DNA of 52,549 bases from Acrasis kona. Taxonomy: Eukaryota; Heterolobosea; Eutetramitea; Acrasida; Acrasidae. The first letter of the stretch is position 1. Every line of letters begins with the position of its first letter. Positions 1-9,562 of this stretch are shown piece by piece. Below the pieces are notes generated by a model. The model was not told the origin of the DNA. It worked only from the letters and a program-made list of their open reading frames with translations, and did not search any database. Where the stretch lies: contig JAOPGA020001438.1 in assembly GCA_026419775.2 (NCBI GenBank), positions 1 through 52,549 of the forward strand, given 5' to 3'. The position numbers and the translations under genes are program-made.

Positions 1-2
1 TA

Positions 3-143
3 AAAAAAAAATTTGATGATGATGATGATGTAGCCGCCGGTTGTGAACCACAACAAAATAACCAGCCACCACAGGAGAAGGAGAAGGAAGAAGAAGAAGA
101 AGAAATACAAAAAGAGGCACAAAAAGACAACGAACAGCAATAA
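3..143 (+). CDS. 3' end of a gene with an acidic, charged tail (5' part outside window)
   Basis: The frame is open from the window edge to a TAA at 141-143. It reads as a run of lysines, an Asp run (five D), then Pro/Gln-rich and Glu-rich sequence ending EQQ. This composition is typical of a disordered C-terminal tail and no domain is visible. The underlying DNA is a GAT repeat followed by a GAA/GAG-rich stretch, so low complexity could mimic coding sequence. It stops 8 bp before the stop of the convergent transposase. It could be the end of a host gene or a second ORF of the same mobile element. Confidence 0.4.
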   Translation, partial: KKKFDDDDDVAAGCEPQQNNQPPQEKEKEEEEEEIQKEAQKDNEQQ

Positions 144-151
144 ATTGTTGA

Positions 152-1186
152 TTAGAATTTATCTGACATCCAATTGTGCATACAATGTTTTGTAAAATTC
201 TCAATTGTTTGTCGTTCTCTTGATATTGCATTGACACCTCTTTGAATACCTCTTTTCATTGTTTCAATATTCTCTGCATCAATGTATTCATTATATTGAA
301 TAAAGTTTTTGATGTAACCAAATGAAAGCTCAATAGGATTATAGTCAGGACTGTATGGTGGGAGAAACAAAAATGGGATGTCATTATCAAACAGATAATT
401 CATTACATCTTGAGCGCGATGAATTTTTGCATTATCTAGAACAAGAATAAAATGCCCTCTAATCTTGTCTTTTAATTCATCAATGAATGCAATGAAATCA
501 TGTCGATTAATACCACCATCATTACTGTCTTTGCGTCTCAAGTAACTATGCACTATTCCTGAGCACGATTGTGCCATAATTAATGAAAATGAGTTCCTTG
601 TGACATTACCAGCTGGCCATTGTGCACGGACCCCTTTCTTGAAATAACCGTATCTTCGATTAAATGCACGAAAGTCAAAATGTGATTCATCAATATAGAT
701 GAACATGCGCGAGTCAAAGTTCCAGACACGTTCTCGCCAGCATCGTCGCTTCCACTGGACTTCATCTGTTGTACGCTTTCGAGCAATGTGAGATACGCGT
801 TTTCGTTTGAAGTTCAGCTGCTTGTTACGTATTCTACTTATGTCCCACGCCTCCATTCTTACACCAGTTTCTTGATGTAATAAATTAATAATTTCATTAA
901 TCGAACGCAATGGGTTCTCTAATGTAAGAATCTCAATGTAATTAATGAGTTGTGGGTTGGTCTTGATTGTTTGGTTTGATGGTCTACCCCTTACTGGAGC
1001 TTCTTCGTTGTTAAAGTATCGATTCAAATAACGGGCTACTGTCTTTCGATTGATGCGCAACTTCTTTGCTATTTTGCATGGCTTCATCAGCTCTAATCTA
1101 TTTAATATTATTTCTTGCTGTAGCTCCTTAGGTACAGCAACACCATTTGTGAAGACGCGACCTTGTGAGTTAACCTTGAAGGTCAT
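152..1186 (-). CDS. Tc1/mariner-type (IS630-Tc1 superfamily) transposase, DD34E
   Basis: This 344-residue ORF is intact. The N-terminus carries a helix-turn-helix (around residues 28-60, with KIAKKLRINRKTVARYL) that would bind transposon ends. The C-terminal half is a DDE_3-type RNase H-fold catalytic domain. The three acidic residues are visible in YIDESHF, LVLDNAKIH and YNPIELSFG. Thirty-four residues separate the second Asp from the Glu, which is the DD34E spacing of Tc1-like elements. It would catalyse cut-and-paste transposition. ATG at 1186 is the natural start. I could not identify terminal inverted repeats, and the convergent ORF stops 8 bp away, leaving no room for one on that side between the two reading frames. 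It is either part of a larger element or a retained single transposase gene. Confidence 0.9.
   Translation of the reverse strand: MTFKVNSQGRVFTNGVAVPKELQQEIILNRLELMKPCKIAKKLRINRKTVARYLNRYFNNEEAPVRGRPSNQTIKTNPQLINYIEILTLENPLRSINEIINLLHQETGVRMEAWDISRIRNKQLNFKRKRVSHIARKRTTDEVQWKRRCWRERVWNFDSRMFIYIDESHFDFRAFNRRYGYFKKGVRAQWPAGNVTRNSFSLIMAQSCSGIVHSYLRRKDSNDGGINRHDFIAFIDELKDKIRGHFILVLDNAKIHRAQDVMNYLFDNDIPFLFLPPYSPDYNPIELSFGYIKNFIQYNEYIDAENIETMKRGIQRGVNAISRERQTIENFTKHCMHNWMSDKF
152..1186 (-). mobile_element. Tc1/mariner-like DNA transposon, ends not resolved
   Basis: Only the transposase gene is certain. No inverted repeats or TA target duplications were recognised by eye in the flanks, so the limits given are those of the ORF. 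The reading frame looks whole, which suggests recent activity or selection to keep it. Confidence 0.55.
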
Positions 1187-1983
1187 GATTTTGTAAAATT
1201 ATTGCACAAAAATTCGAGACGAATATCTCCGGTTGCACGGTTTTGATTTTAATTTTTCTTTATTTGGCAGTTAGATGAAAATTGAGGTCCCTGCTTTTTT
1301 GCAAACGACAATAGATGGGAATATTCTTAGGAGATTTTAAAGCGTTGATTGAAATTCACATCACATCTGTTATTGATGAACTATATGAGTATTAATTAGT
1401 TTTTGATCTTGAAATCAAAGTTTGTAGACTATGTTTAAAGATCAAAGGCGCTATTGGTGAGTAACGCAGTGACGTCAGGGGGAGAACCATTTTTGTTTAA
1501 ACCTAAACATCTTTTACGTCTGGAGGTGACTAGAATGATGCCAGATGTAACAAAGGGAGTTGTTAACATTGTGTCGAATCCAGACAGGACCACTGTGTTA
1601 GAAAAGGAAAAGCATCAGGTTTACTGATAAGAGAGAGGGCTACCAATTACTAAATCCCTCCCCAGTCATCTCAACTTTATCTGTAGGATTAAAATATCCT
1701 TGATCTAATCTGGACATAAGTCTGGCGGAAACTCCAAGACATTCCTTGCTCAATATATGTTTTCTCTTGCAGTCACTGCTGAACATTTACTCTATGTTGA
1801 TCCCAAAAGCTTGATGTCGTGTGGTGTCCGTTTGTGGTTCATAAAAATAGGTACATCTTTAAGTATACGATGAGCATCTCCATCAATTCGTTATTCACAA
1901 CCTTCAACATTATAAAGAGGCGAATTATTTTCGAAAACAAAGCATTTTGTAAATCAAAAACAGGTTAATTAAACTAATTTGTA
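1187..1983. other. Gene-poor spacer with one weak coding-like stretch
   Basis: No ORF above 60 codons with recognisable content. A plus-strand frame from about 1440 to 1629 is open for some 60 codons and includes TKGVVNIV, faintly like the region after the KP motif of aldehyde dehydrogenases. There is no catalytic motif, so I do not call a gene. Otherwise I see nothing. Confidence 0.3.
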
Positions 1984-2349
1984 TTAAAATCCATTTTTAA
2001 TGATGTATTCTCTAAGCTCTCTTCTCTTTTCTTCTGTTTGTTCGTTTGGAAGACGTAGTCTGGATTGAACGGCAAGGTAATTCGCCGTAGTAAAGACAGG
2101 TACGTGTGACTTGTAAATACGATCCCACTCATCCCAAGTTTTTAATTCGGGTTTCGTTTTTAGTTTAATTATTCTCTTTAATTCGTCAATACCAAGATTT
2201 TTATCTATTTCGATCCTGGCTGGTCGAATGTTATCCTTGTTTTTGTCGTATTGCTCATTATCATATCTTATCATGTGGCCGCATAGAATACTTCTCCTCT
2301 CTGGGGACAGGGTGTTAAGGTATGAACTCGCCGGTATCAAATCTGTCAT
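1984..2349 (-). CDS. Hypothetical protein, 121 aa
   Basis: The ORF runs from an ATG at 2349 to a TAA near 1984. It encodes a charged, soluble protein with no signal peptide or membrane segment. The middle reads ELKRIIKLKTKPELKTWDEW and the C-terminus is Arg/Glu-rich and helix-like. I recognise no family. Its amino-acid balance is protein-like rather than random, but it lies in a stretch that otherwise contains mobile-element debris. It may be an exon of a larger gene, a gene piece carried by an element, or a chance ORF. Confidence 0.4.
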   Translation of the reverse strand: MTDLIPASSYLNTLSPERRSILCGHMIRYDNEQYDKNKDNIRPARIEIDKNLGIDELKRIIKLKTKPELKTWDEWDRIYKSHVPVFTTANYLAVQSRLRLPNEQTEEKRRELREYIIKNGF

Positions 2350-2515
2350 GATTGAGTTCCATTTTCAGAATTGTAATAGTGATCTAAATTTAAAACACCT
2401 GAATTATGAAGGTTTTGTCGGTCCAATACAAAGAGAACTTAGAGTTGCGGCGAATGGAAATACATGTATTGTTGAGTTCCTGATTGATACAGGTGCATGT
2501 TCTTGGTTTCTTAGA
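2343..2515 (+). mobile_element. Retropepsin-like fragment, LTR-retroelement fossil
   Basis: A short frame contains VEFLIDTGACSW, the active-site signature of retroviral-type aspartic proteases (hydrophobic-hydrophobic-D-T-G-A). It is preceded by a basic and hydrophobic stretch as in pol/gag-pol protease regions. No reverse transcriptase, integrase or long terminal repeats are seen nearby, so this is a small broken remnant. It abuts the TTTA repeat. A host retropepsin-like gene piece is the alternative. Confidence 0.45.
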
Positions 2516-2518
2516 AAT

Positions 2519-2520
2519 AT

Positions 2521-2551
<31 letters not shown>

Positions 2552-2562
2552 TATTTATTTAT
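2519..2562. repeat. (TTTA)n microsatellite
   Basis: A run of TTTA units with one imperfection lies between the retropepsin-like fragment and a unique block. Read on the minus strand it is a (TAAA)n tail directly after sequence ending in GGCCCATTTGTA. That is how the 3' ends of some non-LTR retroposons (LINEs or SINEs) look, so it may mark the tail of a minus-oriented retroposon covering roughly 2560-2790. Confidence 0.7.
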
Positions 2563-2816
2563 ACAAATGGGCCAATGGCTTATTTAGAGTGATTGGTTGC
2601 GTCAGGCGACTTACACCAGTTTCACTTTTATTTGGCCAAGAACATCCCAGGTAAGACAGAAGAATCGGAGCTGCAAACGCGAGAGATGCATCAAACAACG
2701 AAATTTGTTCAAAGTACGAAGTAGCAATAGAGATAGGAGACCTTACATACATTCAGGAGGTTCTCTGCTCCGACACCGTGGTTGATCAACAATGACGTAA
2801 GAAATCGAACAACATC

Positions 2817-3239
2817 ATGGACAACATTTATGACGATGACGACAACTCAAAGATGCTTTTTAATTGTTTACTAAACTATCATATAAAAGAGATTTTGACA
2901 ACAAGATTCATCATATGGTTAAAGATTAGCACTAATAGAACACAATCAGTTGTGGTACAACAACTGATCGAAAAATTTAAAAATCTACAAAGAGAGGCGT
3001 ACTATAACCGGGATGTCTTCTTGAAAACAGGAGTGCTTGCCAATCGCCCAATTGACAACTCTGGCTTGGTTGTTGATGTAGGATTGATCCCTTTAGTGAC
3101 GCATCTAACAGCTCTGTCACAGGGCCAGAATGTTTCCTATGAACTACAACTTCGAATCCAAGTCGCAAGATCGACTCTAAAGAGAGAGTATAGTGGTGCC
3201 GATAGCTCCTCGGAGGATGAAGACGAAGATATGTTTTAA
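2817..3239 (+). CDS. Hypothetical protein, 140 aa, acidic tail
   Basis: The ORF has an ATG start and a TAA stop. The N-terminus has an Asp-rich patch, the middle is mixed helical sequence, and the C-terminus is a Ser/Asp/Glu run (DSSSEDEDEDMF). No domain is recognised. An acidic terminal tail occurs in chromatin-associated and nucleolar proteins, but that is not enough for a function. It follows transposon debris and may belong to an element. Confidence 0.4.
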   Translation: MDNIYDDDDNSKMLFNCLLNYHIKEILTTRFIIWLKISTNRTQSVVVQQLIEKFKNLQREAYYNRDVFLKTGVLANRPIDNSGLVVDVGLIPLVTHLTALSQGQNVSYELQLRIQVARSTLKREYSGADSSSEDEDEDMF

Positions 3240-4478
3240 CGAAATATATCCTACAAACATTAAAAATATTTATTCACTTTTTAAGACAGCTTTATATTGG
3301 GACAAATTATTTTGAAATTAGACATTTGAAAGTCCTCCATAAATGTTAATCCATCCATTTAAAAATAAATAATTAAAAATAAAAGCACATTGGTTTAACC
3401 AATTTTGTTTTGGACATAAAATCTTTATTTTTGTAATATATGTCCGGGGTAACTTCCATATCGGTCTTCATTCTTCGGGCATCGTCACTGGCATTCTCTT
3501 TGTTTCTATTTGTCGCGCTTCTGTTGTTTTTTTATACTTGTCGTGGGTGAGGATTAAGAGCAGCATGGTGAATTTGCATATCTGTTTATAGAACTTCTAT
3601 TTGTTTCAATATGGCCACAATTTCTATCACGACGTGGATATCCAATTACCAAGCCATGGGATTTAGACATGAACAAAGAATAACAACAAAAAGTATAATC
3701 TTCGTTATAGTTATCACATCCATCACCCATCGTAAGTTTCTTCATACCACTTGTTGCCCTGCTCTTGGTTATCAAAGCATCGTTGCAATGCAGCATTTTT
3801 GAGTAGGGCATGGAATTTTATCGTGAGACTGGTTTTTCACGAGTGTTCGTTACGCATGGAACGAGAGTTTCCTTGCCAATACACAAAGGTACACTTATGA
3901 ACGTCATCCCCATCACACTTGTCTCTGAACGCATATTCTATACAAAAACATCAGAGTAACTTTAATCTAGAGCGCTCTACATTGAAACTCAGTTTCTAAG
4001 CGAATGTTGTAAGTTGCATGAGTTCGCGTAAAATTCGTTAATGACTGATTGGCTCCGATTAATCTGAAACCCTCAGGATGGGGATGACGTTGAAAAATTA
4101 AAGAAAATGGATCTATAGAATATGACTGTGGAAGTTAATAAAATCCAAAACATCAATTCGATTACACATTGAACTTGAAAATCATGTATAGAGTTTCTAC
4201 TCTGTTCATTTAATTGTTTGATGCCATTTTTGGCACAATAATGTTTTCGCTTTTTCCTAAATACCGACGGTCTTCTTCTCAAGATAATTCTTATTATTTG
4301 ATTATGTATTCGAATGGAACCCGAAGTCTTAATAAATTCGTCGATAATCCTTATTATTCGACACCTTCACTTCAATAAATGTGATAATATATTGGTGGCT
4401 TCGCATCGTGAGTGGATGGTGGCAGTTGATAAAGCACCACGGTTGTAATATTGTCAGTCGAAGTTGACTGATAACCAA
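3240..4478. other. Gene-free spacer, about 1.2 kb
   Basis: It is AT-rich with only short ORFs on both strands. None has a recognisable motif, and the opposing ORFs near 3,550-3,810 are mirror frames of each other. No RNA gene, repeat array or terminal repeat was recognised. Confidence 0.5.
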
Positions 4479-5147
4479 ATGAAGTTCTACACAGACGAAG
4501 CAAATCCACACGCTCTTAAGTGCCTTGTTGTATCAAATTTTATTGGTCTAAAGCTTCCAGCTGTATTTGTTGAAAAAAATGGTACGGTTTTTTTGATCTC
4601 GGTCTAAACGAATAAAGGTGATAAACAAAAGAATGCCAAGAATCCCTTAGGTAGAATTCCAGCATTAGAGATTGACAACTACAACACGCTTTTTGAAGTT
4701 GGTGCAATCTGCAGGTAAACGCGTGTTAAATTAATATCCCCTAAACCAATTAGATACATTTGCTCAAAGAACAGCAAGATCCCATTGATCAGTGATGATG
4801 ACCAAGGTAGCCTAGTTGATGAATGGATGGAGTGGGAACAAACAAAACTATCACCCCAGTTGGCCAAAGGTGAAGATGCATCAAAACTTTTAGAGAAGGT
4901 TGACAATGCTGTTAAGGATAAACAATTCCTTGTGGGTGTAAGTGAAATTCTTTGTAATGGTTGATTTGATTGTTTTTAGGAAGTAGTGACACTTGCCGAC
5001 GTCTTTGTATGGAGTGCCATTTATGCTGCAACTAAGACGGACAAAGCTTCTGAAGTACAAAAATACCAAAACATTGTCACTTACGTTGACAATCTTGCCA
5101 AAGAAAAGAACTTTTCGTCTGCCATTGCATCGGCAAAGTTCGCTTAA
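4479..5147 (+). CDS. Stand-alone GST-like protein (eEF1B-gamma / tRNA-synthetase type)
   Basis: Four exons (4479-4581, 4618-4714, 4754-4937, 4980-5147) join into 183 codons. The introns are 36, 39 and 42 nt, with GTACGG, GTAAAC and GTAAGT donors. The N-terminal thioredoxin-fold half contains NPLGRIPALEID, the cis-proline region of GSTs, then LFEVGAICRYI. The C-terminal helical half has FLVGEVVTLADVFVWSAIY, the N-capping and Asp motif of GST C-terminal domains. This pattern resembles the GST-like appendages of eEF1B-gamma and of glutamyl- and methionyl-tRNA synthetases more than detoxifying GSTs. The protein is short and has no catalytic appendage. I infer an assembly role in a translation complex. 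A small catalytic GST is possible. Confidence 0.75.
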
Positions 5148-5278
5148 ATAAAACTTGTTATTTTGTAATCATTTATGTTTTGTTTATAGGCCTTATTACC
5201 CTTAGCAGAAGATCTAATGGCTCAATTCGCTTAATAGAAACATGTTTGATTGTAAGTCAGTTATTATTATTAGAAACC

Positions 5279-6652
5279 ATGGCAAACAATAACTCTTCTG
5301 ATCCACTTTACGAGCTTTTACATGAAGCAGAGGCATCAGCAAGTAGAAATCGGTATCATGATGCTCTGTCGAGATATACTAGAGCTATCGACATCAACGA
5401 AACTATGGTTAAGAAGAAGATGAACCAAATTTTGTACAAAAGAGCAGAGGCATTTTTAAAAGTGAACCTCCAAGATGAGGCACTACGTGACATATCAAAG
5501 ATTGTGTCAGAGTACACTTCCCAGCTCACTAATCCCTTCCCAGAAGATCATAAATTGGATCACGAGGAAGTGTGTAATGTCTTAATGTCTTTTGCTTTAC
5601 TCTACCAGATTCATGAAGCCTGTGGAAGAGAGCAAGAAATGAATGCCGCCATGCAAGTCGGATCTCATTTAGCAGAGCAATGGGAGACGGACCCACAAGA
5701 GTTTATTGCAATGTGCAAGTCAGGATCAGACACACAAAAAGATCATGCACACGCAGAAAATAATAATTTAAAAGATGAAGATGCATCCGAGTTGGAATGT
5801 TCTCTTTGTATGCGCGTCTTTTATGAACCAGTAACACTTCCTTGCGGGCATACATTTGATAAATCTTGTTTAGCACGTGTTTTTGATTATACAGATAAAT
5901 GTCCATTGTGTAGACAAGTAAGTCACATCCTACCTGTCCACCTACCAGTTACTGTTGTTGTGAAACAATTGGCCCAAAGATACTTGGGTGCTGATTATGA
6001 ACAGCGCCGATTGGAGGAGATTGAACAAAAGAATACTGATTTAAATGCTATTCCTTTATTTGTTCTTGATTATGTCCTGTTTCCTGATACCATGCTTCCA
6101 CTTCATATATTTGAACCTCGTTACCGTCTCATGATGAGGAGATGTGTGGCTGGTAGCAAATGTTTCGGCCTAGTTCCTGCCGGCAGACAAAGAGGTGAAA
6201 TGGCCAAATACGGCACCATCGCTCACATAACCGACATCAAGTTGTTGCCAGATGGTAGATCCATTATTGAGACTGTTGGTAGGGAAAGGTTTAGCATCAT
6301 TGATAAATGGGAGCAGGATGGGTATGCTTGTGGAAAAGTTAAGTTAATAACGGATGAAAGAGAAAACATACCTCAAGAAGAAACAAACACTTTAAACCAA
6401 TTGGGTGAGAGGTTATATGAGTTTGTATCCACGATGCTAGCTAACGACCAGGTAAAAGAGCAAGTTGAAGAGAAGATTGGTAAGATCCCACCGAAAGGTG
6501 ATTATGAAAAGTTGTCATTTTGGGTTGCTGCATTATTACCCCTTGGCACTCCTATGAAATTAGATTTATTGATTATTCCACAAACTCTACAAAGGCTCCG
6601 AGTGTTGGTTAGCCTGTGCTTAGAATTGGCGAGAGGTTCCTCTTCCGAATAA
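5279..6652 (+). CDS. TPR-RING-LON protein, LONRF-like E3 ubiquitin ligase
   Basis: Predicted length is 457 residues from the ATG at 5279 in the context ACCATGG. The frame is open further upstream but that part looks like leader. Residues about 8-65 form a TPR-like helical pair with NRYHDALSRYTRAI. A C3HC4 RING lies at about 174-213 (CSLC...CGH...C...CPLC). A LON substrate-binding domain fills about 250-455, with PLFVLDYVLFPDTMLPLHIFEPRYR. No AAA or protease domain follows. This order matches the animal LONRF1-3 family, which act as E3 ligases. The RING implies E2 binding, and the LON domain probably recognises substrates. No intron is needed. The nearest upstream gene ends 131 bp before the start. 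Confidence 0.88.
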   Translation: MANNNSSDPLYELLHEAEASASRNRYHDALSRYTRAIDINETMVKKKMNQILYKRAEAFLKVNLQDEALRDISKIVSEYTSQLTNPFPEDHKLDHEEVCNVLMSFALLYQIHEACGREQEMNAAMQVGSHLAEQWETDPQEFIAMCKSGSDTQKDHAHAENNNLKDEDASELECSLCMRVFYEPVTLPCGHTFDKSCLARVFDYTDKCPLCRQVSHILPVHLPVTVVVKQLAQRYLGADYEQRRLEEIEQKNTDLNAIPLFVLDYVLFPDTMLPLHIFEPRYRLMMRRCVAGSKCFGLVPAGRQRGEMAKYGTIAHITDIKLLPDGRSIIETVGRERFSIIDKWEQDGYACGKVKLITDERENIPQEETNTLNQLGERLYEFVSTMLANDQVKEQVEEKIGKIPPKGDYEKLSFWVAALLPLGTPMKLDLLIIPQTLQRLRVLVSLCLELARGSSSE

Positions 6653-6739
6653 ATGTAAATTTGTTTGTATGTTTATCTGTGTGGTCTGTTTTGTAAACAA
6701 ATTAGGTGTCAGTTTTTGACAGGTCATCAGCTGAATAGT

Positions 6740-9544
6740 ATGCCAATACCTGACAGAACTTTGGTTTGCGTATCAAATTGGATATCCACGGTAACAAAGA
6801 CTTCTCTTATTAACAACAAAGGGCAGAATATTGCACAAGAGTTTGCACTTAGCCTGAAAGGTAGTTTTCTCATTTTATTGACATTTTTTAATTTTGTAGA
6901 TGGAGTCACACTATGTTTGTTGCTTAGTAAAATAAGAGGTAGGCAGGTCACCATGAATAGAAACCCAAGAGGACTTGAATATTCAGAGAAGGAGAATTTG
7001 TCATTCTTCTTAAAGGGCTGTGCTGAAGTTATTGACCCATCAGAACTACCAAAACTAAACGATTTATATGACCTCTTGTCATGCTACAGTCCGAAGAGGA
7101 TTGAGCATTATACCAACCTAGAAGCTTTGATCAACCTGATTGTTGCTCTTTCCGAATATGCAAAAACACGAAAGCTTTGGAAGGTGAGTCATTTTTACAC
7201 ATTCACATAACACAAACAGGGTCCTGATTTGGAAATTGATTCCCTTGAAGGGTCAGCGGCAGATGATTCTTGGACAAACGAGCTAGAGGCCTCCATCCTC
7301 AACGGAATATCCAAAACACATTTAATTAATCAAATTAAACTTGAAATGACAAGGTACGAAGACGAACAAATGGAGGCTGTTAGAGATGAGATGAGAGTTT
7401 TTGCCAGAGAAGAAGAAAATAGAGTCCGTGACCAAGCAAGAAGCGAAAAAATCACAGCGCAAAGAGAATACGAAGCAAAAGAAAAAGATCTCACAAACGA
7501 AGCCAGAGAGCAAGTTGAGGATAAGCGCCTTCGTCTGATCCAACAAATTGAAGAGTCCCTTGAAGCCCAACAAGACGAAATCAGACAGGAACTAACCGAA
7601 CACCTTAATGAAAAACTCAGCGCTGAACATGAAAACAGAACGAAAAAGTTGGCTGCGGAAAAACTGGAACTAGAAAGTACTTTACGTGAACTTTCAGTGC
7701 AACAAGACTCTAATGTGGAAAACAAGAAGGAATTCCTCCAGGTCCAAATCACACAGTACACCATAGAGCTAACTAAACTTCAAGAAAAGATCAACATGCT
7801 TACAGAGAAGCAAAAAGAACTTCAAGAAGAGATTGAGAACAACAAGTTAAGGACCGTTCTAAAAACAGAAAGTCCGACGACCGACCTCCTTGAACCTTTA
7901 ATTTTACACGAGGCAAGAATTGTAAAAGAAGAACCAACTCCATCAGAACAACCAAAAACAGAAAGTCCTGTTTTGTCACCTGTTATTCTTCAAGACTTTA
8001 AAATTGTAAGAGCGACACCTTCACTTCGCACTTCTTCCGCATCATCACCGACATCTCCAGTTTCGCCACCTACATCAAATGGGTCTCCTCTCACATTAAG
8101 AAAAAAACTTCCTACTTTAATTAGAAGAACAAGTGTCGTTGGTACACCAAGATCAAGAAGTACTTTCCGTGCAACGGATTCACCGACCACACCAAGAATA
8201 GTTGAACTCACACCCACTCAAGCAATTCCTCTTAAAAAGTCACCTTCCGATCTACAAATTGATTCCTTTGACGAACTAAAAAACTTATTGGACCAACATC
8301 CTGATGTACAAGAACCTGTTGTTATAAACCCATCACAACCAGTCAACCAAGAAGAAATAAAATCTGAAAAACAAGATGAACAAGAAGTAACGGCTGAAGA
8401 AGTACAACCAGCGGAAGAAGAACCAGAAGAAGTAAAAGTCACACCCACAGAAGAACCAGAAAAAAGCATTAATGAACTTTTATTGAACAGACAACGTAGT
8501 CACAGTGGAGGTAATAACGTGCAGCCAGAAAGAGGACATCAACGAAATGCAAGCATGAGCCCAATTGTTTCCAAACGTTATTCCAAACCATTACCTCAAA
8601 CTCCATCCAACACCGGTTCCATGGTCTTCTCTTCATCTACACATGCCAACACTCACTACCAGTCAACACTACCACCAACACCCACAACACTACCAACACC
8701 TCCCAGCACACCCTCAACGTTACCTCCAACACCAACCATCCCAACACCATTACCTCCAACACCCACTTTCATTCAACGTTCCTTCACAGAATGTTCCCCA
8801 TCTTCTCCTACATTTATTACCGCACCACCTCTCATTAGGGCCTCAACAACAGTCACAACCGCCAAGAAGGAAGCTTGCGTCCCCATCAAGTTTGGAGCGC
8901 CTTTGGTGGAAATACCCGACTTTGTAAATGATGCATTTGAATATTTGGAAAATAATGCCATGCATGAGGAAGGTTTGTTCCGGTTGGCCGGCAGTCAAAA
9001 GGACATCAACATGATCAAGCAACAGTTAAATGATGGAGAATCAGCAGATTTCACATCAACCGCTCATGTACACATTCATAACATTTCTTCTCTTTTGAAA
9101 ATTTATCTTCGGGAGCTTCCGATCCCACTTTGTACTTTTGATCTTTACGATATGTTCATAGCATCCAATAGTAAGTTGTCGTCATTTTTGTAGTCAACTA
9201 AAAAATTGTAAAAAGGCATACCTGACAAGGAAGTCCAATTGAATGCTATCAAGAGAGTTTTGAGCTACTTACCGCCCATTCATTTTAAACTATTGAGCCG
9301 GTTATGTATGTTCTTGTACAAGGTGAAACAACAAAGCGAAATTAATAAGATGAACAGTAAAAATTTGGCAATTATTTTTAGTCCCAATATTTTGGTTACA
9401 AAACAAAAACCATCCAATCACAAACAGTTATTATTGGAGATGCAGGCTTCCCAGGAAGTAGTCGATAATATGGTTACGCATGCTGAATATTTATTCATTG
9501 TACCAACCAGTGTATCTTATCAGGAATTCCAGGCGACAAAATAA
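6740..9544 (+). CDS. CH domain-coiled coil-RhoGAP protein
   Basis: Four exons (6740-6860, 6900-7183, 7220-9170, 9216-9544) with 36-45 nt introns give 894 residues. Residues about 8-135 form a calponin-homology domain (VSNWISTV... KDGVTLCLLLSKI), which usually binds actin. About 160-355 is a long Glu/Arg/Gln-rich coiled coil. About 370-700 is a disordered Ser/Thr/Pro linker with many SP/TP sites and a run of TPPTPT units. The C-terminal 200 residues are a RhoGAP domain. EEGLFRLAGSQ contains the catalytic arginine finger, and NKMNSKNLAIIFSPN is the typical second motif. It should stimulate GTP hydrolysis by Rho/Rac and couple that to actin filaments. The third intron is needed because the frame otherwise stops inside the GAP domain. 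The convergent SRI gene stops 18 bp downstream. Confidence 0.9.
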
Positions 9545-9562
9545 AAATGTAATTTCTTTGCA

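Noticed and set aside
1440-1629. Possible aldehyde dehydrogenase relic (TKGVVNIV)
   Set aside because: Only one short resemblance, no catalytic Cys or Glu motif and no continuation on either side.
3554-3811. An 85-codon Cys-containing minus-strand ORF
   Set aside because: Cysteines show no metal-binding spacing and the opposite strand is equally open; no supporting context.
5180-5278. Upstream extension of the LONRF-like frame
   Set aside because: The content is leader-like and the ATG at 5279 has a much better context and begins the TPR region directly.
7330-7764. A 144-codon minus-strand ORF rich in Ser and Cys
   Set aside because: It is the mirror of the coiled-coil coding region of the RhoGAP gene, whose Glu/Lys codons read as Ser/Phe/Leu on the other strand.
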